A stretch of DNA of 64,000 bases from Gordionus sp. m RMFG-2023 (lineage: Eukaryota > Nematomorpha > Gordioida > Chordodea > Parachordodidae), in NCBI RefSeq assembly GCF_954871325.1, contig NC_088778.1, forward strand, positions 5,799,743-5,863,742, given 5' to 3'. The notes under the pieces were generated by a model. That model was not told the origin of the DNA, ran no database searches, and saw nothing but the letters and a program-made list of their open reading frames with translations. Positions 1 through 12,495 of the stretch are shown here, in pieces. Position 1 is the stretch's first letter. Each line of letters begins with the position of its first letter. The position numbers and the translations under genes were made by a program.

Positions 1-973
1 AATTTACATTGACAAAAGGTTATCAAACTAGTATAATTCTCTGTAACCATTTTAGACAAAGTTTTATAGAATCGACTAATAAGGAAAAATTTATAGGCCT
101 AAACCAAATAAACAATTTTTGTAGGAGAGAGTATAAACGACCAATCCAAATCATAAAACTATATGGTGGTTAGAGCTTCCTCTTAGATGACATTATTGAA
201 GCTAGATAAGTAATCGAGAAAATTATTGTGAGATATTAAATTTCTAAAAGATTATCTTTCATTTTAAATGATATATAAACGACTACACAGTTGACCATTA
301 TTGTTTATCTAAAATATGCAATTATATGCTCTCAGCCGTTATAGTAATAATCTTAAATTTCATAGCAACACAAATAATAGATGCTGGATAATTTGGCAGT
401 AATAGCCATGACACTCACGATGTAAACTAATATCAGAATTTATTATGTTGGATAAATTGATAAAATAAAAACACTAAAAATCTTTGGAAGAAATAATTAT
501 GCAAATATATTGAAGCCTAGAGTTAATTACACGACAATGCCATATTAGAAATGAAACATTTTCTAACTATAAAATAAGGACCAGAATGATATTATGAAAC
601 AATTAAGATTTTATATATTGTCGCACCAACTTGGTATATTTTAAATAATAGTAGTTTTTAATAATATCAAAAATATATGTATTAAAAATTTAACTCAAGA
701 CTGTTTTTCGAAAAAGAAAAAAATAGCTTTCCTAAAAACACGTAAAAAAAGAAAAGAAAATATATCAAATTTATTACATCTATTGCAGGATGAAATAATA
801 AAATGTGTAATTTAAAAAATTATTTATAATAAATAGAGGGCGTAAATACTTGAATGCAATTTGTTATTATATTTATTATCAAAACCATTTATTAGTAAAA
901 TTTATTATATTAACTGTAATATATTATATAACTGTCAAATACGTCTATAAAAGTGGCATTATATCTTGTTATA
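1..973. other. AT-rich region without a recognised gene
   Basis: Only short A/T-rich stretches interrupted by frequent stops are seen on both strands. No splice-flanked coding block, RNA gene or clear repeat was recognised. Confidence 0.6.
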
Positions 974-975
974 AA

Positions 976-3231
976 TAAGGTATATATATATGTATTATAA
1001 AAAAACAATTTAAACGAAATTTATAGTTAAAGGCTATAATAACAATTTAAATAAAAAATCAATCGATCAACATTCCCCTTCTTCTGAAAAGCATTCCCAC
1101 AATCCATCTGAGCTGTCATAGCAAGCTTGTCGTCCAAATGATTTATTATTTTGATTGTCAATATTTTTAATTTTTGGAAGGCAATTACGCCAGGCCTTAA
1201 AGGGAGGGGATGCCAGAAAATAATTTTAATGATATACCCCCTTTTGTTACATATGTCGTCTTAATCGTTGGCTTGTTTAAATCGTAAGCTTCATATCTCA
1301 ATGGTTATTATTATCAATATTTTAAAATTGTTATTATCATTATTTGTTATTAAATATATATGAAGATTTTGAATGATTTTAGAATGTAAATATTATTGAA
1401 TAACGTAGTAATAGAATAAGATTAGTCGAGTAAAAGAAATAGAATTAATTTAACGAATATCGAATTTGATTAAGAATAATTGAAGCAGAATAAATTTATC
1501 AAATATTGAATATTTGGAATGAAATAAATAATTGGTCGTTTTATTTTTATTTTATATTATATATATTTTGTGTTTTCGATAATAGCGTTTTACGTTTCTC
1601 AATATTTAGTTTTAGATAATAGCGTTTTACGTTTCTCAATTTTGCGTTTTATATAATAGATTTCATAATATATCATTTATTTTCAATTCCGCGTTTTTTA
1701 TAATATATCATTTTATATTTATTTTTAATTACGCGTTTTTTTTAAAAAAAAAATCAATATTATGTATTTTTTTTAAAGATGATATGTACGTCTGTACATC
1801 CATCTCTCTTTTCAGACATTTAAACTTTATGCCCTTATTTTTTAATTTTAAAAGTATTTTGAAATAATAATTATTCATAAGATTGCTTTTAGTAAAAATA
1901 ATTTTTTGAGCCTCAAATTTTTAGAAAAAGATCTCTTCATCACATCCTCGAGTATTATTCTAGGATGAAAACGTTTAGTTTTTATATGACTTCTCTTAGT
2001 GATACTTTTAATTGTCTTCAAATTTATAAGTCTCAATTTTTTTTATCGCATTTAGTGTTACGTATAAGAGTTTTTTTAATTTTATTATTTTCTTTAATCT
2101 TTGTTTCATTGTTTTCTTTAATGTTTATTTCCTTATTTTCTATAATCACAAATATTTCAAATTTTATTATGTAATTTATCTCTTTAAGTTTATAAGAATC
2201 TCTTTCATTTTGAATATTTGGTTCTAATTATATTTTTCAATTTTTTGTTTCTAAGAGATTTACAATTACAATGATAATTTTATTTATTATAATGTGTTTC
2301 TTTATAATATTTATTGTCTAATTTTATATTTTCATAATAATTCTCATTATTAGATTTATTAAAATTTTTATTACGAACATTTTTCTTATCATGGGATTCA
2401 CAGTTATGACCTCTAAAGTTGTTAGTTTTATAATTTCTGTAATCTCTACAATTATAATTTTCATAATATCTAAAATTATTATTATTGCAATTTTTATTAC
2501 AATTAATATCATATCTATTAACAAAGTTTCGTCCAAAGTTGTTTTTAAAATGCTCATTAGGACTATATTCGTTATAATTATTATTTCTATTATTATTATA
2601 ATAACCTATGTCACTCACTAGTATTATAATTTTTTTAGACTGGGGAATTGAATTAAATATGGCCTATCTACGTAATATTTTTTAATTATATCTAAGAATA
2701 TATCTTTAGGTAATTCAGTTAATTCCCACATTTGGTCATAATCCCAGAAATCAAAAATACGAAAAATATTAATGGGTAGGTCATCAAGAAATTTAACTGT
2801 TAATTCATTATTAAGTAAATATTTTCTAAGGTTATCTAAGTATTCATATATGTTCATTATGACTGATTTATATTTAATTTGTTATTTTATACAACTCATA
2901 AATAACTTCTATTTTTTTTTACTTGGATTTAGAATATTTTGTAAATCGTCATTGGTTTTACTCTATAGAATTCATAAACTATTGTCTAACTATCATATTA
3001 ATTCTTGTAAGTTCATCCCAATTTTAATAATCATTTCCACTTATAACAACTCCATTATCTATGATAGATTCGTCTTTAATATTAAGTTTAGTAATTCTCC
3101 TTCCCAGTTGAATCATTCATTTGATCATCATTTGGTACATTTTAGTGTCATAATTTTGTGTGTGTCATTTATCGACATATGCACAATATATATGAGATTT
3201 TTTAATATATCATTGTGAGTTATCATTCTGG
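976..3231 (-). repeat. Left arm of large inverted repeat
   Basis: Reverse complement of the right arm over its length. The outer end reads from a TATATATATG tract through a stretch containing GAAAAGCATTCCCACAATCC, which reappears inverted near 5565-5590. The inner end has GAGTTATCATTCTGG, whose complement opens the right arm at 3475. The coding-like pieces in this arm run on the minus strand. Confidence 0.85.
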
Positions 3232-3361
3232 TAAAATGATACTAAAAATAAATTTAAAATAAGCTATATATATATGTATTATAAAAAAAAAACAATTTAA
3301 ACGAAATATATAGTTAAAGGCTATAATAACAATTTAAGTTAAATAAAAAATCAATTGATCA

Positions 3362-3461
3362 ATTTTATATTTATTTTGAAGTATCATTTTAGTTTTAGAA
3401 TAAAATTATTATAAATTAAAATGTCCACCGTTATCTTTCACCATTGTTATCACCTATATAA
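3362..3461 (+). repeat. LTR-like end, inner copy
   Basis: AT-rich segment containing GTATCATTTTAGTTTTAGAA and ending CACCTATATAACA. It is repeated in the same orientation at about 5695-5803. The inner copy is followed at once by TGGTGCCCCGG, as expected for a 5' LTR plus primer-binding site. Confidence 0.5.
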
Positions 3462-3474
3462 CATGGTGCCCCGG

Positions 3475-5697
3475 TCCCAGAATGATAACTCACAATGATA
3501 TATTAAAAAATCTCATATATATTGTGCATATGTCGATAAATGACACACACAAAATTATGACACTAAAATGTACCAAATGATGATCAAATGAATGATTCAA
3601 CTGGGAAGGAGAATTACTAAACTTAATATTAAACTAGACGAATCTATCATGGATAATGGAGTTGTTATAAATGGAAATGATCATTAAAATTGGGTATTTG
3701 AACTTACAAGAACCAATATGATAGTTAGACAATAGTTTATGAATTCTATAGAGTAAAACCAATGACGATTTACAAAATATTCTAAATCCAAGTAAAAAAA
3801 AATAGAAGTTATTTATGAGTTGTATAAAATAACTTAATAAATTAAATATAAATCAGTCATAATGAACATATATGAATACTTAGATAACCTTAGAAAATAT
3901 TTACTTAATAATGAATTAACAGTTAAATTTCTTGATGACCTACCCATTAATATTTTTCGTATTTTTGATTTCTGGGATTATGACCAAATGTGGGAATTAA
4001 CTGAATTACCTAATGATATATTCTTAGATATAATTAAAAAATATTACGTAGATAGGCCATATTTAATTCAATTCCCCATTATAGATTTCATAACAAAATT
4101 CAGTCTAAAAAAATTATAATACTAGTGAGTGACATAGGTTATTATAATAATAATAGAAATAATAATTATAACAAAAAAAGAAATTATAACAAAAAAGAAA
4201 TTATAACAAAAAGAAATTATAACGAATATAGTTCTAATGAGCATTTTAAAAACAACTTTGGACGAAACTTTGTTAATAGATATGATATTAATTTTAATAA
4301 AAATTTCAATAATAATAATTTTAGATATTATGAAAATTATAATTGTAGAGATTACAGAAATTATAAAACTAACAACTTTAGAGGTCATAACTGTGAATCC
4401 CATGATAAGAAAAATGTTCGTAATAAAAATTTTAATAAATCTAATAATGAGAATTATTATGAAAATAGAAAATTAGACAATAAATATTATAAAGAAACAC
4501 ATTATAATAAAAGAAATTATCATTGTAATTGTAAATCTCTTAGAAACAAAAAATTGAAAAATATAATTAGAACCAAATATTCAAAATGAAAGAGATTCTT
4601 ATAAACTAAAAGAGACAAATTATATAATAAAATTTGAAATATTTGTGATTATAGAAAATAAGGATATAAACATTAAAGAAAACAATGAAACTAATATTAA
4701 AGAAAATAATAAAATTAAAATAACTCTTATAAGTAACACTAAATGAGATAAAAAAAATTGAAACTTATAAATTTGAAGACAATTAAAAGTATCACTCAGA
4801 GAAGTCATATAAAAACTAAACGTCTTCATCCTAGAATAATACTCAAGGATGTGATGAAGAGATATTTTTCTAAAAATTTGAGGCTCAAAAAATTATTTTT
4901 TACTAAAAGCAATCTTATGAATAATTATTATTTCAAAATACTTTTTAAATTAAAAAATAAGGGCATAAAGTTTAAATTTCTGAAGAGAGAGATGGATGTA
5001 CAGACGTTCATATCATCTTTTATAAAAATATAATATTGATTTTAAAAAAAAAACGCGTAATTAAAAATAAATATAAAATGATATATTATAAAAATCGCGG
5101 AATTAAAAAATAAATGATATATTATGAAATCTATTATCTAAAACGCAAAATTGAGAAACGTAAAACGCTATTATCTAAAACGCAAAATATATATAATATA
5201 AAATAAAAATAAAACGCGACCAATTATTTATTTCATTCCAAATATTCAATATTTGATAAATTTATTCTGCTTCAATTATTCTTAATCAAATTCGTTATTC
5301 GTTAAATTAATTCTATTTCCTTTACTCGACGAATCTTATTCTATTACTACGTTATTCAATAATATTTACATTCTAAAATCATTCAAAGTCTTCATATATA
5401 TTTAATAACAAATAATGATAATAACAATTTTAAAAAATTGATAATAATAACCATTGAGATATGAAGCTTACGATTTAAACAAGCCAACGATTAAGACGAC
5501 ATATGCAACAACTTGACAATCAAAATGATAAATCATTTGGAACAAGCTTGCTATGAGAGCTCAGATGGATTGTGGGAATGCTTTTCAGAAGAAGGGGAAT
5601 GTTGATCGATTGATTTTTTATTTAAATTGTAATTATAGCCTTTAACTATATATTTCGTTTATATTGTTTTTTTATAATACATATATATATACCTTAT
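3475..5697 (+). repeat. Right arm of large inverted repeat
   Basis: Inverted partner of 976-3231. It begins directly after the primer-binding-site-like motif and ends in an ACATATATATATACC tract that mirrors the left edge. The coding-like pieces run on the plus strand, pointing away from the centre of symmetry. Confidence 0.85.
3862..4589 (+). mobile_element. Gag-like coding part of the palindromic element (fossil)
   Basis: An acidic/aromatic piece begins MNIYEYLDNLRKYLLNN and contains FWDYDQMWELTELP. It is followed by an Asn-, Tyr- and Arg-rich low-complexity piece with scattered Cys/His. Near-identical pieces lie inverted at about 2280-2857. The position just after the LTR/PBS-like junction and the low-complexity basic composition suggest a gag-type structural part. 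No zinc knuckle, protease or reverse transcriptase was recognised, so the role is a guess. Treated as a broken fossil. Confidence 0.35.
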
Positions 5698-5803
5698 TTT
5701 ATATTTATTTTTAGTATCATTTTAGTTTTAGAATAAAAATTATTAATTAAAATCTCCACCGCTACATTTCACCACTGTTATCACCTATTTAACATATCTA
5801 ATA
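5695..5803 (+). repeat. LTR-like end, outer copy
   Basis: Direct repeat of the 3362-3461 segment, ending CACCTATTTAACA. It would be the 3' LTR edge of the plus-strand arm. Confidence 0.45.
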
Positions 5804-5854
5804 TTTTATAAACTACTGTATATAGTAGAGGATTATAAACAATATGTCTACTTA

Positions 5855-6095
5855 CTTTTTATAAAGAAATCCAGCGTCTTCATGAGCGGGAGGGGTAGGA
5901 ACAGTTTGCATCCTATTTTTTTGAGGGTAGGGGTAGGCGGCTTTAATGGGGGTAGGATAAATTTTGAGATGAAATAGGAGAACATTTATTGCTGTAAAAA
6001 TTAAAAAATTTATTATAGAACTATTATAATACAATTCATCGACCAAATCTATATATTGCAAACAATCATACACATTGTTTTCCAAATAAAACTTT
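5855..6095 (+). repeat. G-rich dispersed repeat, copy 1
   Basis: Contains GCGTCTTCATGAGCGGGAGG, then GTTTGCATCC and G-rich runs, and about 120 bp later the signature CGACCAAATCTATATATTGC. The same order of motifs recurs at about 11035-11215 and, inverted, at about 40105-40350. No coding sequence. Probably a non-autonomous transposon fragment. Confidence 0.6.
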
Positions 6096-6254
6096 CTGCA
6101 TTTAAATGGTTTAGATATTTCAGCAAGCTCATAATGTTATAATAATGAATTCATTGTAAATAATGGAGGTTTAATTGAATTATCTAAAAATATCCTATAT
6201 ATTTACAAAATATCGATAGTTGGTAGAAGAGATAAATTAATTTAAGTTATCCTT

Positions 6255-6985
6255 TATAAATTCTCTGAAAAGAGTATCATTATAATTAAAAATTTGGAAA
6301 TAAGAAAGGGGAAACAGCGCCGCCGAAGGCTCCAAATATTTTTTAGGGGGGTAGGTAAAGGTTTTTGAAGGGGGTTTGCATCCAGTGAAAATTCTGTCAT
6401 ATAGACGCTGAAGAAATCTCTTATACTTATTTGGACCTTGAAAATATTTTTATGGTATAATAATAATATTTCAAAATAAATATACAGTTGATTAGTCATT
6501 TAGAACTCTGCTAATTACAATATTAAATTTGTTAATTTTCAAATAATATATGATTATATTTATTTAATTAGGGTTAAATAATAATTTAAATAATAAAAGT
6601 CAATTAAACTTCAACTGTTAAAGCTAAATTAATATTTAGTGAGTTATTGATATTATATTTTTAATACAGAATTTGATTGCTAGCTGACATAGTGAAAATA
6701 TAATTTATATGTATTAATCTAATTTAATAATTATAATAATATTCATTTAATAAAAATTTAAATAGTCTTATTAATTTCTAAATAATAAAATTATATCTAT
6801 ATATTACTTAATGGAATTATAAAAGAAATCATTCAGTGGGCAATCAAAAAAATTTATTTTTAGTTCAAGGGGAAATTAAGGAGCCATTAAAAAAAAAATT
6901 TTTGCTTCAGGGGGTTATTCAAATTTTTCAGGAGGCTCGAGCCTCTGCGCGCCCATCCTCCCCCCTAGCGACGCCACTGACGAGA
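6255..6985. repeat. Fragments of G-rich and GGCGTCGC-type non-autonomous elements
   Basis: At 6299-6420 a G-rich block contains TTTGCATCCAGTG and TAGACGCTGAAG, resembling the dispersed G-rich family in altered order. At 6900-6980 a second block ends CCCCCTAGCGACGCCACTG, the complement of a CAGTGGCGTCGCTAGGGGG-like end typical of hAT-type MITEs. A convincing left end and target duplication were not found. Confidence 0.4.
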
Positions 6986-7190
6986 ATAAAATAAAAAGAA
7001 ATCATTTTACCCTTAGTATGTTGTATACTCTAGTTAACATAATGCAAAATACTTAGAAATATTAATTCGGAGAAAAAATTGTTGCCTTCTTTAGATATGA
7101 GAGTAATAAAATGAGTATTATAAAATAGCGTGCAATAGAGGGTTGAATTTATAGGGAAATAAGCAACATAGTGTTCCCCCTCCCCCAACT

Positions 7191-9223
7191 CAAAAGGCTG
7201 ATTACAATCACTGCTAGAGTATTATAAAATGTAAAGGCAAAACAACATCTCCTCTTATTAATCATTATAATAGGTTTCATTCACACCTTAGTAAAAAAAA
7301 TAATAAAATTGACATTTTTTTAAAGTCTACACCAAATTCTTCAAAAAAAATTAATTTTAAGGATAGTTTATTAAAATTATTTATAAATAATAATATATCT
7401 TTTAAAATTATTAATTCAAATGATTTTAAAAATTTTATAAGTGATCTTGATTGTTCTGTAAAATCAATATGCTCCAATACTCTTAAATTGCATATGTATA
7501 ATACATTTGCCGAAAAAGAACAGTTGGTAAAGGAAATAATATCTAAAAATAAAAGTCAGATTAATTTTTAATCTGACATTTGGACTACCCCAACATAGGT
7601 TCCCTTTTTAGGGCTAACAGCCCATTTATTGATAATAATTTTAAAATAAATAACATAATTTTGGATATCAGCCCAATAAATGAAACACATTCAGGTGAAA
7701 ATATATTTAAAGCCTTTGTCAAAACAATTAAAAATTATAATTTAGAGAATAAAAAATTTTATATAACTTTAGATAATGCAACTAATAATAAAACATTTAT
7801 TGATACATTTTCTTTAAAATATCCATTAATAAAAATAGGGCACATCCGATGCTTTGCCCATGTAATTAATTTAATGTCCAAAGAAATTTTAAAAATTTTA
7901 GATCCTTCAATTCTAAAACTAAGAAACATTATTAGAATGATTCGTAATTCCCCTAATAAATTAAATTTAATAATAAATATATGTAGTTCCCTACACCCTC
8001 CCCTAAATTTTTTAAAACCAAAATTGGATTGTGAAATAAGGTGGAATAGCACCTACCAAATGATTGAAAGGGGCTTATTGTTAAAGCCTGCTATAACAAA
8101 ATTAGTTAATGAAGTAATAACTTATATTAAAATTCTTCAAGAAAAACAAATATCAGAGGTAATTAAAATTTATAATTAGGTAATAATATAATACTTTGAT
8201 AACATATAGGAAGAATGGGAGGATCTTATAAAATTTAAAGCTATCCTATTGCCTTTATATGAAACTACTAATATGGTGTGTGGGGAGAATTATTTTACTT
8301 ATAATTTGGTTATACCTTATTATATTTTGATTCTTGAACATCTAAAAAATGAAAAACCTGGTTTCCATAAATCCTTTAACAATAGTTTCAAAGTAGCATG
8401 TGATAAATTGTTGGGCTATTATAATTTAACTGCGGATGATGCAATAATAACCACAATATTAGATCCCAGGCTTGAAGTATAATATTTTAAATCAATATCT
8501 GTTGATTATGATATTGATATATCCAAGTTAATGGAGAAATATAAAGAGATTTACAATAGATATACAGGTATTTAATTTACCCCCATTTAAATATGATTTT
8601 ATTTTATAAGCTCATAATTATAACTGTCAAACAAATAAGGATAAAATTCAACAACAGGCTAGACATTGTTTTTAAACAAAATAATATTCAACTGTGTGAA
8701 ATAGATTTTTATCTGAGTGAACCAAGAGCAAAGAGTGATATTGACCAGTTAATATGGTGAAAGGCTAATGCATATCGGATCCCCATACTCTCGAAAATGG
8801 CAAGGGATTATCTATCTATACAAGGAACATCAACTACTTGTGAAAGGCTTTTCTCAGTTGGAACTAATTTTTTGTCTAAAAACCGCATGTTATATAAGGA
8901 AGAAAATATAAGAAAAACTTTTTGCCTTAAAAATTGGCTTAAATTATAAATTAAATTAATAATATACATTTTAATTGTTTATAACTTGATTATATATTAT
9001 TTATTATCAGATTATTGATTACATATTATTATAATTTTTTCTGTTTAAAATCAAATTTGTAATAAAAAAAATTATCAATATATTTGAGCATGATTTATTT
9101 TATTAAAAAAATTAATTCGAATCGAATACAAATCATAGATTTTATTATTCCTACTAATTCAAATAGTAAATTATTCGATTCGTTATACACTATTCGATTC
9201 GAATTCGTTTTTGAATAGGCCTA
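7191..9223 (+). mobile_element. Decayed hAT transposon, 5'-truncated, larger copy
   Basis: Shares long blocks with the inverted copy at 32282-33967 and ends in the same terminal repeat (complement TAGGCCTATTCAA at 9211-9223). Recognisable transposase parts in order: core around TLDNATNN and RCFAHVINL (about 7770-7875), LDCEIRWNSTYQMIERG (about 8025-8075), and the C-terminal dimerisation region with RDYLSIQGTSTTCERLFS (about 8800-8860) ending at the TAA near 8947. The longest open part is 7580-8179; further stops and frame changes break the gene, and the BED-finger end is barely readable. The left terminal repeat is missing. This copy retains about 0.8 kb absent from the other copy. Confidence 0.85.
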
Positions 9224-9354
9224 ATACTAGCACATTAAGACCCAACCTCTCCCAAATCCCAACCCTAACGTCTACCTACGAACATGAGCCTAAAGCTCCC
9301 TTAGCAACCCTAATATATATATCATAATGATAGAAAATATACGTGAAGTTCGTC

Positions 9355-9868
9355 TCAATCCTGGGTATTAGGGCAACAGCAACATATTGGCGCAAAGAAT
9401 CTTTTGATTCTTTTCCAGATACGTAACTGTCTTGTTGAAGGAAGAGTGGTAGGATATGAGGAACAAGCTATTTCCTCTTGGTAGGAAGTTGACCAATCCT
9501 CTTGATATTGATCGACTGTCTTATCCTTTTCCTCCATATAATCGGATCTTGGTATGTTGAGATTGCTGGATATCCTATTAAAATAGAAGTTTCAGCAACC
9601 TTGTGGGATTCAATTTTGCAGATTTCAGAATCTGACTTGCATTTTAAAATATTGGATGAAGATTTGTTTTTATCGAAAATCGCACTCTGTTGTTGAGTGC
9701 AAATTTTATTGTTATATTATCATATGTGCCTTTATTTTCTATGGAATCGTTACTATATGAACTGTTATCATTACTATAGTCCAAATCATCATTCCTATCA
9801 CGGTTTCTTAGGATAGATTTTGTAGGGAAATATTGCTTGAATTTCAATTTTAATATATATTCTATCAT
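9355..9868 (-). pseudogene. Unknown coding-like island with RVRF and CCCC motifs
   Basis: On the minus strand, ATG at 9868 opens a polar reading (MIEYILKLKFKQYFP...) with SILRNRDRNDD, a Ser/Asn/Asp-rich stretch and NNRVRFS. Coding-like sequence continues in a second frame (SSSNILKCKSDSEICKIES) and then a third, MEEKDKTVDQYQEDW... ending RFFAPICCCCPNTQD at 9355. RVRF fits the protein-phosphatase-1 docking consensus (RVxF). The frame changes occur without obvious intron sequence, so this is either a decayed gene or a gene with unusual small introns. Base composition is less AT-rich than the surroundings. No family recognised. Confidence 0.35.
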
Positions 9869-10642
9869 AATTTAAAATAATGATTTTGTAAATACGATAA
9901 TAATAATATCAACAATCAAAAAAGAATAAGAAAATTTCAATCAAATTAAACATGATTAAAAACGAATATTTTTAAATTTTAGAACATGCAATTTTTTATC
10001 TTGAAAATGAATATTTATAACTATGAATAAAAATTATAACATTGATCTTTTATAAGCATACTTGTTGATGTTATACATCTCAACAGGGCTTAGACACGTT
10101 AATCTATAAGTACAACGGTTTTTGATACTTTAGAAGGAAATATATATAAAAAAGTTTAGTGTTTCGTTATCATTATTCGGAACTTGTGATAGTTAGAAAA
10201 GTTATTCTTTTCATAGGCTCATCGTCCATTAATTTTTTTTCCAAGAGACCTCAGACTTTAACCCAAACCACTTTAGATGATTTAAGAACTGATTTTATTA
10301 TAGATAGCATTCCCATTTTAAATTGTTGAAAATCCTTCATTTATAAAAATGATGAAAACATTAGCTCCACAAAAAATATAATTTGCCGACAGACAGTGGT
10401 TGTTACTGAAGTCTAATAATTATTTATAATCATTTAATCATATATTATATTATTTTATTAATGATATATAATAATTATTTATATTAAACATATATTATAT
10501 TAATATCTAAAAATCATTATTTTAGTAATATTTTGATAAATGTGATATCGAGTCAATAAATTTTTTAGATCATTTCATGAATTTTTACAATAGAATCCTA
10601 ATTTAGGTTTATTCAAACCTTATCTAAGAGTATAATAAAAAA
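9869..10642. other. Gene-free AT-rich stretch
   Basis: No coding block or defined repeat seen. It separates the 9.4-9.9 kb island from a tandem repeat. Confidence 0.5.
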
Positions 10643-10771
10643 TGTATCTGTACATAGATACATTTTAAATTGTATCTGTATCTAGATAACTTTTTAGAAA
10701 CTGTATCTGTATCTAGATAAATTTTTAGACGGTGTATCTTTATCTAGATCCATTTAAAAAGTATCTTTTAA
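10643..10771 (+). repeat. Short tandem repeat, about 31-bp unit, four copies
   Basis: Units begin TGTATCTGTATCTAGATA or a close variant at about 10643, 10671, 10702 and 10733, separated by A/T spacers such as ACTTTTTAGAAAC. Related TGTATCTGTATCTA sequence occurs once near 63612. Confidence 0.75.
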
Positions 10772-11034
10772 CAACTCTGCAAATTCCGCATCTAATCTAT
10801 ATATATGTATTATAAAATTGATTGGTTCAATTTAACAATTCTTTTTACAAACATTTATTTAATCGGTTAATATAAAATTATAAAATAACAATCATTTATC
10901 AAAGAAAGATATCAATTTCGACCAAAGTATTAACAAAATAATACATAAAAACTATTAAGTTAATAGATATCTTATAAAAAAAAGAAATAATTAAAAAAAG
11001 TCCGTAAAGTAACCTATAAGGTACGAGAGGTTCA

Positions 11035-11215
11035 AGCAGCGTCTACAAAAGCGGAAAGAGGGGGAGGGCGGTTTGGAAAAATTTGACATCCAATTTTTTT
11101 GAGGGGGTTAGGGGGTAAGCCCCTTTAATGGGAGTAGGAAAATCCATACTTTTATTATGATACAATTAATCGACCAAATCTATATATTGCAAACATGATT
11201 ATACGTGTAATTAAT
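11035..11215 (+). repeat. G-rich dispersed repeat, copy 2
   Basis: GCGTCTACAAAAGCGG, then CATCCAATTTTTTTGAGG and G-runs, then CGACCAAATCTATATATTGC, the same motif order as at 5855-6095. No coding sequence. Confidence 0.6.
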
Positions 11216-11990
11216 TTTACAATGTGAGAGAAAGTTTATAACCTTTCATGATAATAATTCGCTCTACTTTCTTTTATTGCTATCTTTGTAACGCAGAAAC
11301 AATTTAAAAAGTAGTGCGCGAAATAGCAGCGTTACATTTTTCTGACTAGCAATCGTTAGCTAAAATAGCAAAATATAACTACTTATTTATATGTGCTTAC
11401 TTATAATAAATGTTTAAATAATATTTTAAAAATAAGGATATATTATAAAAGAAAATTAAATTTGTAATCATTAAAACATCTTGCAATTAATCATTCAGTC
11501 AAAAACTTGATATCGAAATGATATCTTATTGGTAATCATAAAGATTAAATTTACACATTTAATTTAACTCAGTTCACCGCCAAGAGACTCTTCAATTAAA
11601 AGAAAGATGTTTTTGGGCATCTCTTAAGGGTTAATACAAAATTGAAATCCTTTAAATATGGAAATATAAATAAACAGACGATAAATTTTTTAATATTGTG
11701 TGCAAACGTTCAAAACATCCAAATTTTTCGAAACAATGCTTCCTATCTTTTAAACCTTATGTACTACACTCGATTTGATATGCCCTTAGTCTTTAGTTGT
11801 CCTATCCCCGTTTGCACGTGACCTGTTTATTATATTTATTTTGTCGTTATGAAATAGCAAAAAAATTTTCATCTAAAAATTATCGTTTGGTTTAAATAAA
11901 ATTAAAAGTTTTAAAATTTTTTTGATAAATGAAATTTAATTAATCCACTGTTTTAAAATAAAAATCACTTCGACTTATTACTTAATTCTT

Positions 11991-12332
11991 ATGGATAAAA
12001 TTATCGAGGAAAATCACCCTGAAGTAAAACACGTTGAACCTAAGATAAAAAATGGTTTGCAAGAGAAAGATATTTCTAAGAAGTACAATTAAATTATTTT
12101 AGCTAAATGAAATTTATTTTATATCAAGTGGAAAAACACTATACAAAGAATTTGATTATTTTGTTCCATCATCGCAACATAAATATAATTCAGAATTATC
12201 ACCCTCAGCAGCTAAAAACTATACAAAAGATATGCTAGCTAAAGCAGCTCAGACCTTTGTCAATGATATTAATCTAAAAAGGAAGCAAGATTCAACTTTA
12301 ATTGAAGATTTTGAAAAATCCTTACAAGAATA
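11991..12332 (+). CDS. Possible exon(s) of an unknown coiled-coil protein
   Basis: ATG at 11991 opens 33 codons (MDKIIEENHPEVKHVEPKIK...). In another frame, 12103-12332 is fully open and coding-like: it includes SPSAAKNYTKDMLAKAAQ and FVNDINLKRKQDSTLIEDF, a charged, heptad-like pattern, and stops being protein-like at a GT (GAATAT|GTAAAT) after 12332. An AG precedes 12103, but joining the two by that AG would need a 20-bp intron, which is implausible. The blocks may therefore be separate exons, or a decayed gene. No family assigned. Confidence 0.3.
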
Positions 12333-12495
12333 TGTAAATTTTATATCTTTTAACATGTTTTACCGCCTTTATCATTATTTTTATAACCATAAATATCTAA
12401 ATACATTTTATATTATAGTATAATAAATCAATTCATAATTTTCAATGAGATATCATTTATTCGTCAATAATAAAGGTATCAAATTGTGCCAATAA

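Larger units (their letters stand above)
974..5803. mobile_element. Palindromic fossil of an LTR-type retroelement
   Basis: Two inverted arms of about 2.2 kb (about 976-3231 and 3475-5697) flank a spacer of about 240 bp. Reading rightward from the centre, a sequence ending in ACA at 3461 is followed by TGGTGCCCCGG, which looks like an LTR edge plus a tRNA primer-binding site. The same LTR-like end recurs at about 5695-5803. Gag-like Asn-rich coding pieces lie in both arms, in opposite orientation. The inner spacer also holds a copy of the outer terminal segment (about 3261-3350), so pieces have been rearranged. The element is broken, with many breaks; no polymerase was recognised. The arms differ by scattered changes, so the duplication is not brand new. 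The LTR assignment is inference; the palindrome is seen directly. Confidence 0.6.

Noticed and set aside
974-5803. The palindrome as an assembly artefact
   Set aside because: The arms differ by scattered substitutions and small indels and the spacer is asymmetric, so a simple read-through artefact is unlikely; long reads would settle it.
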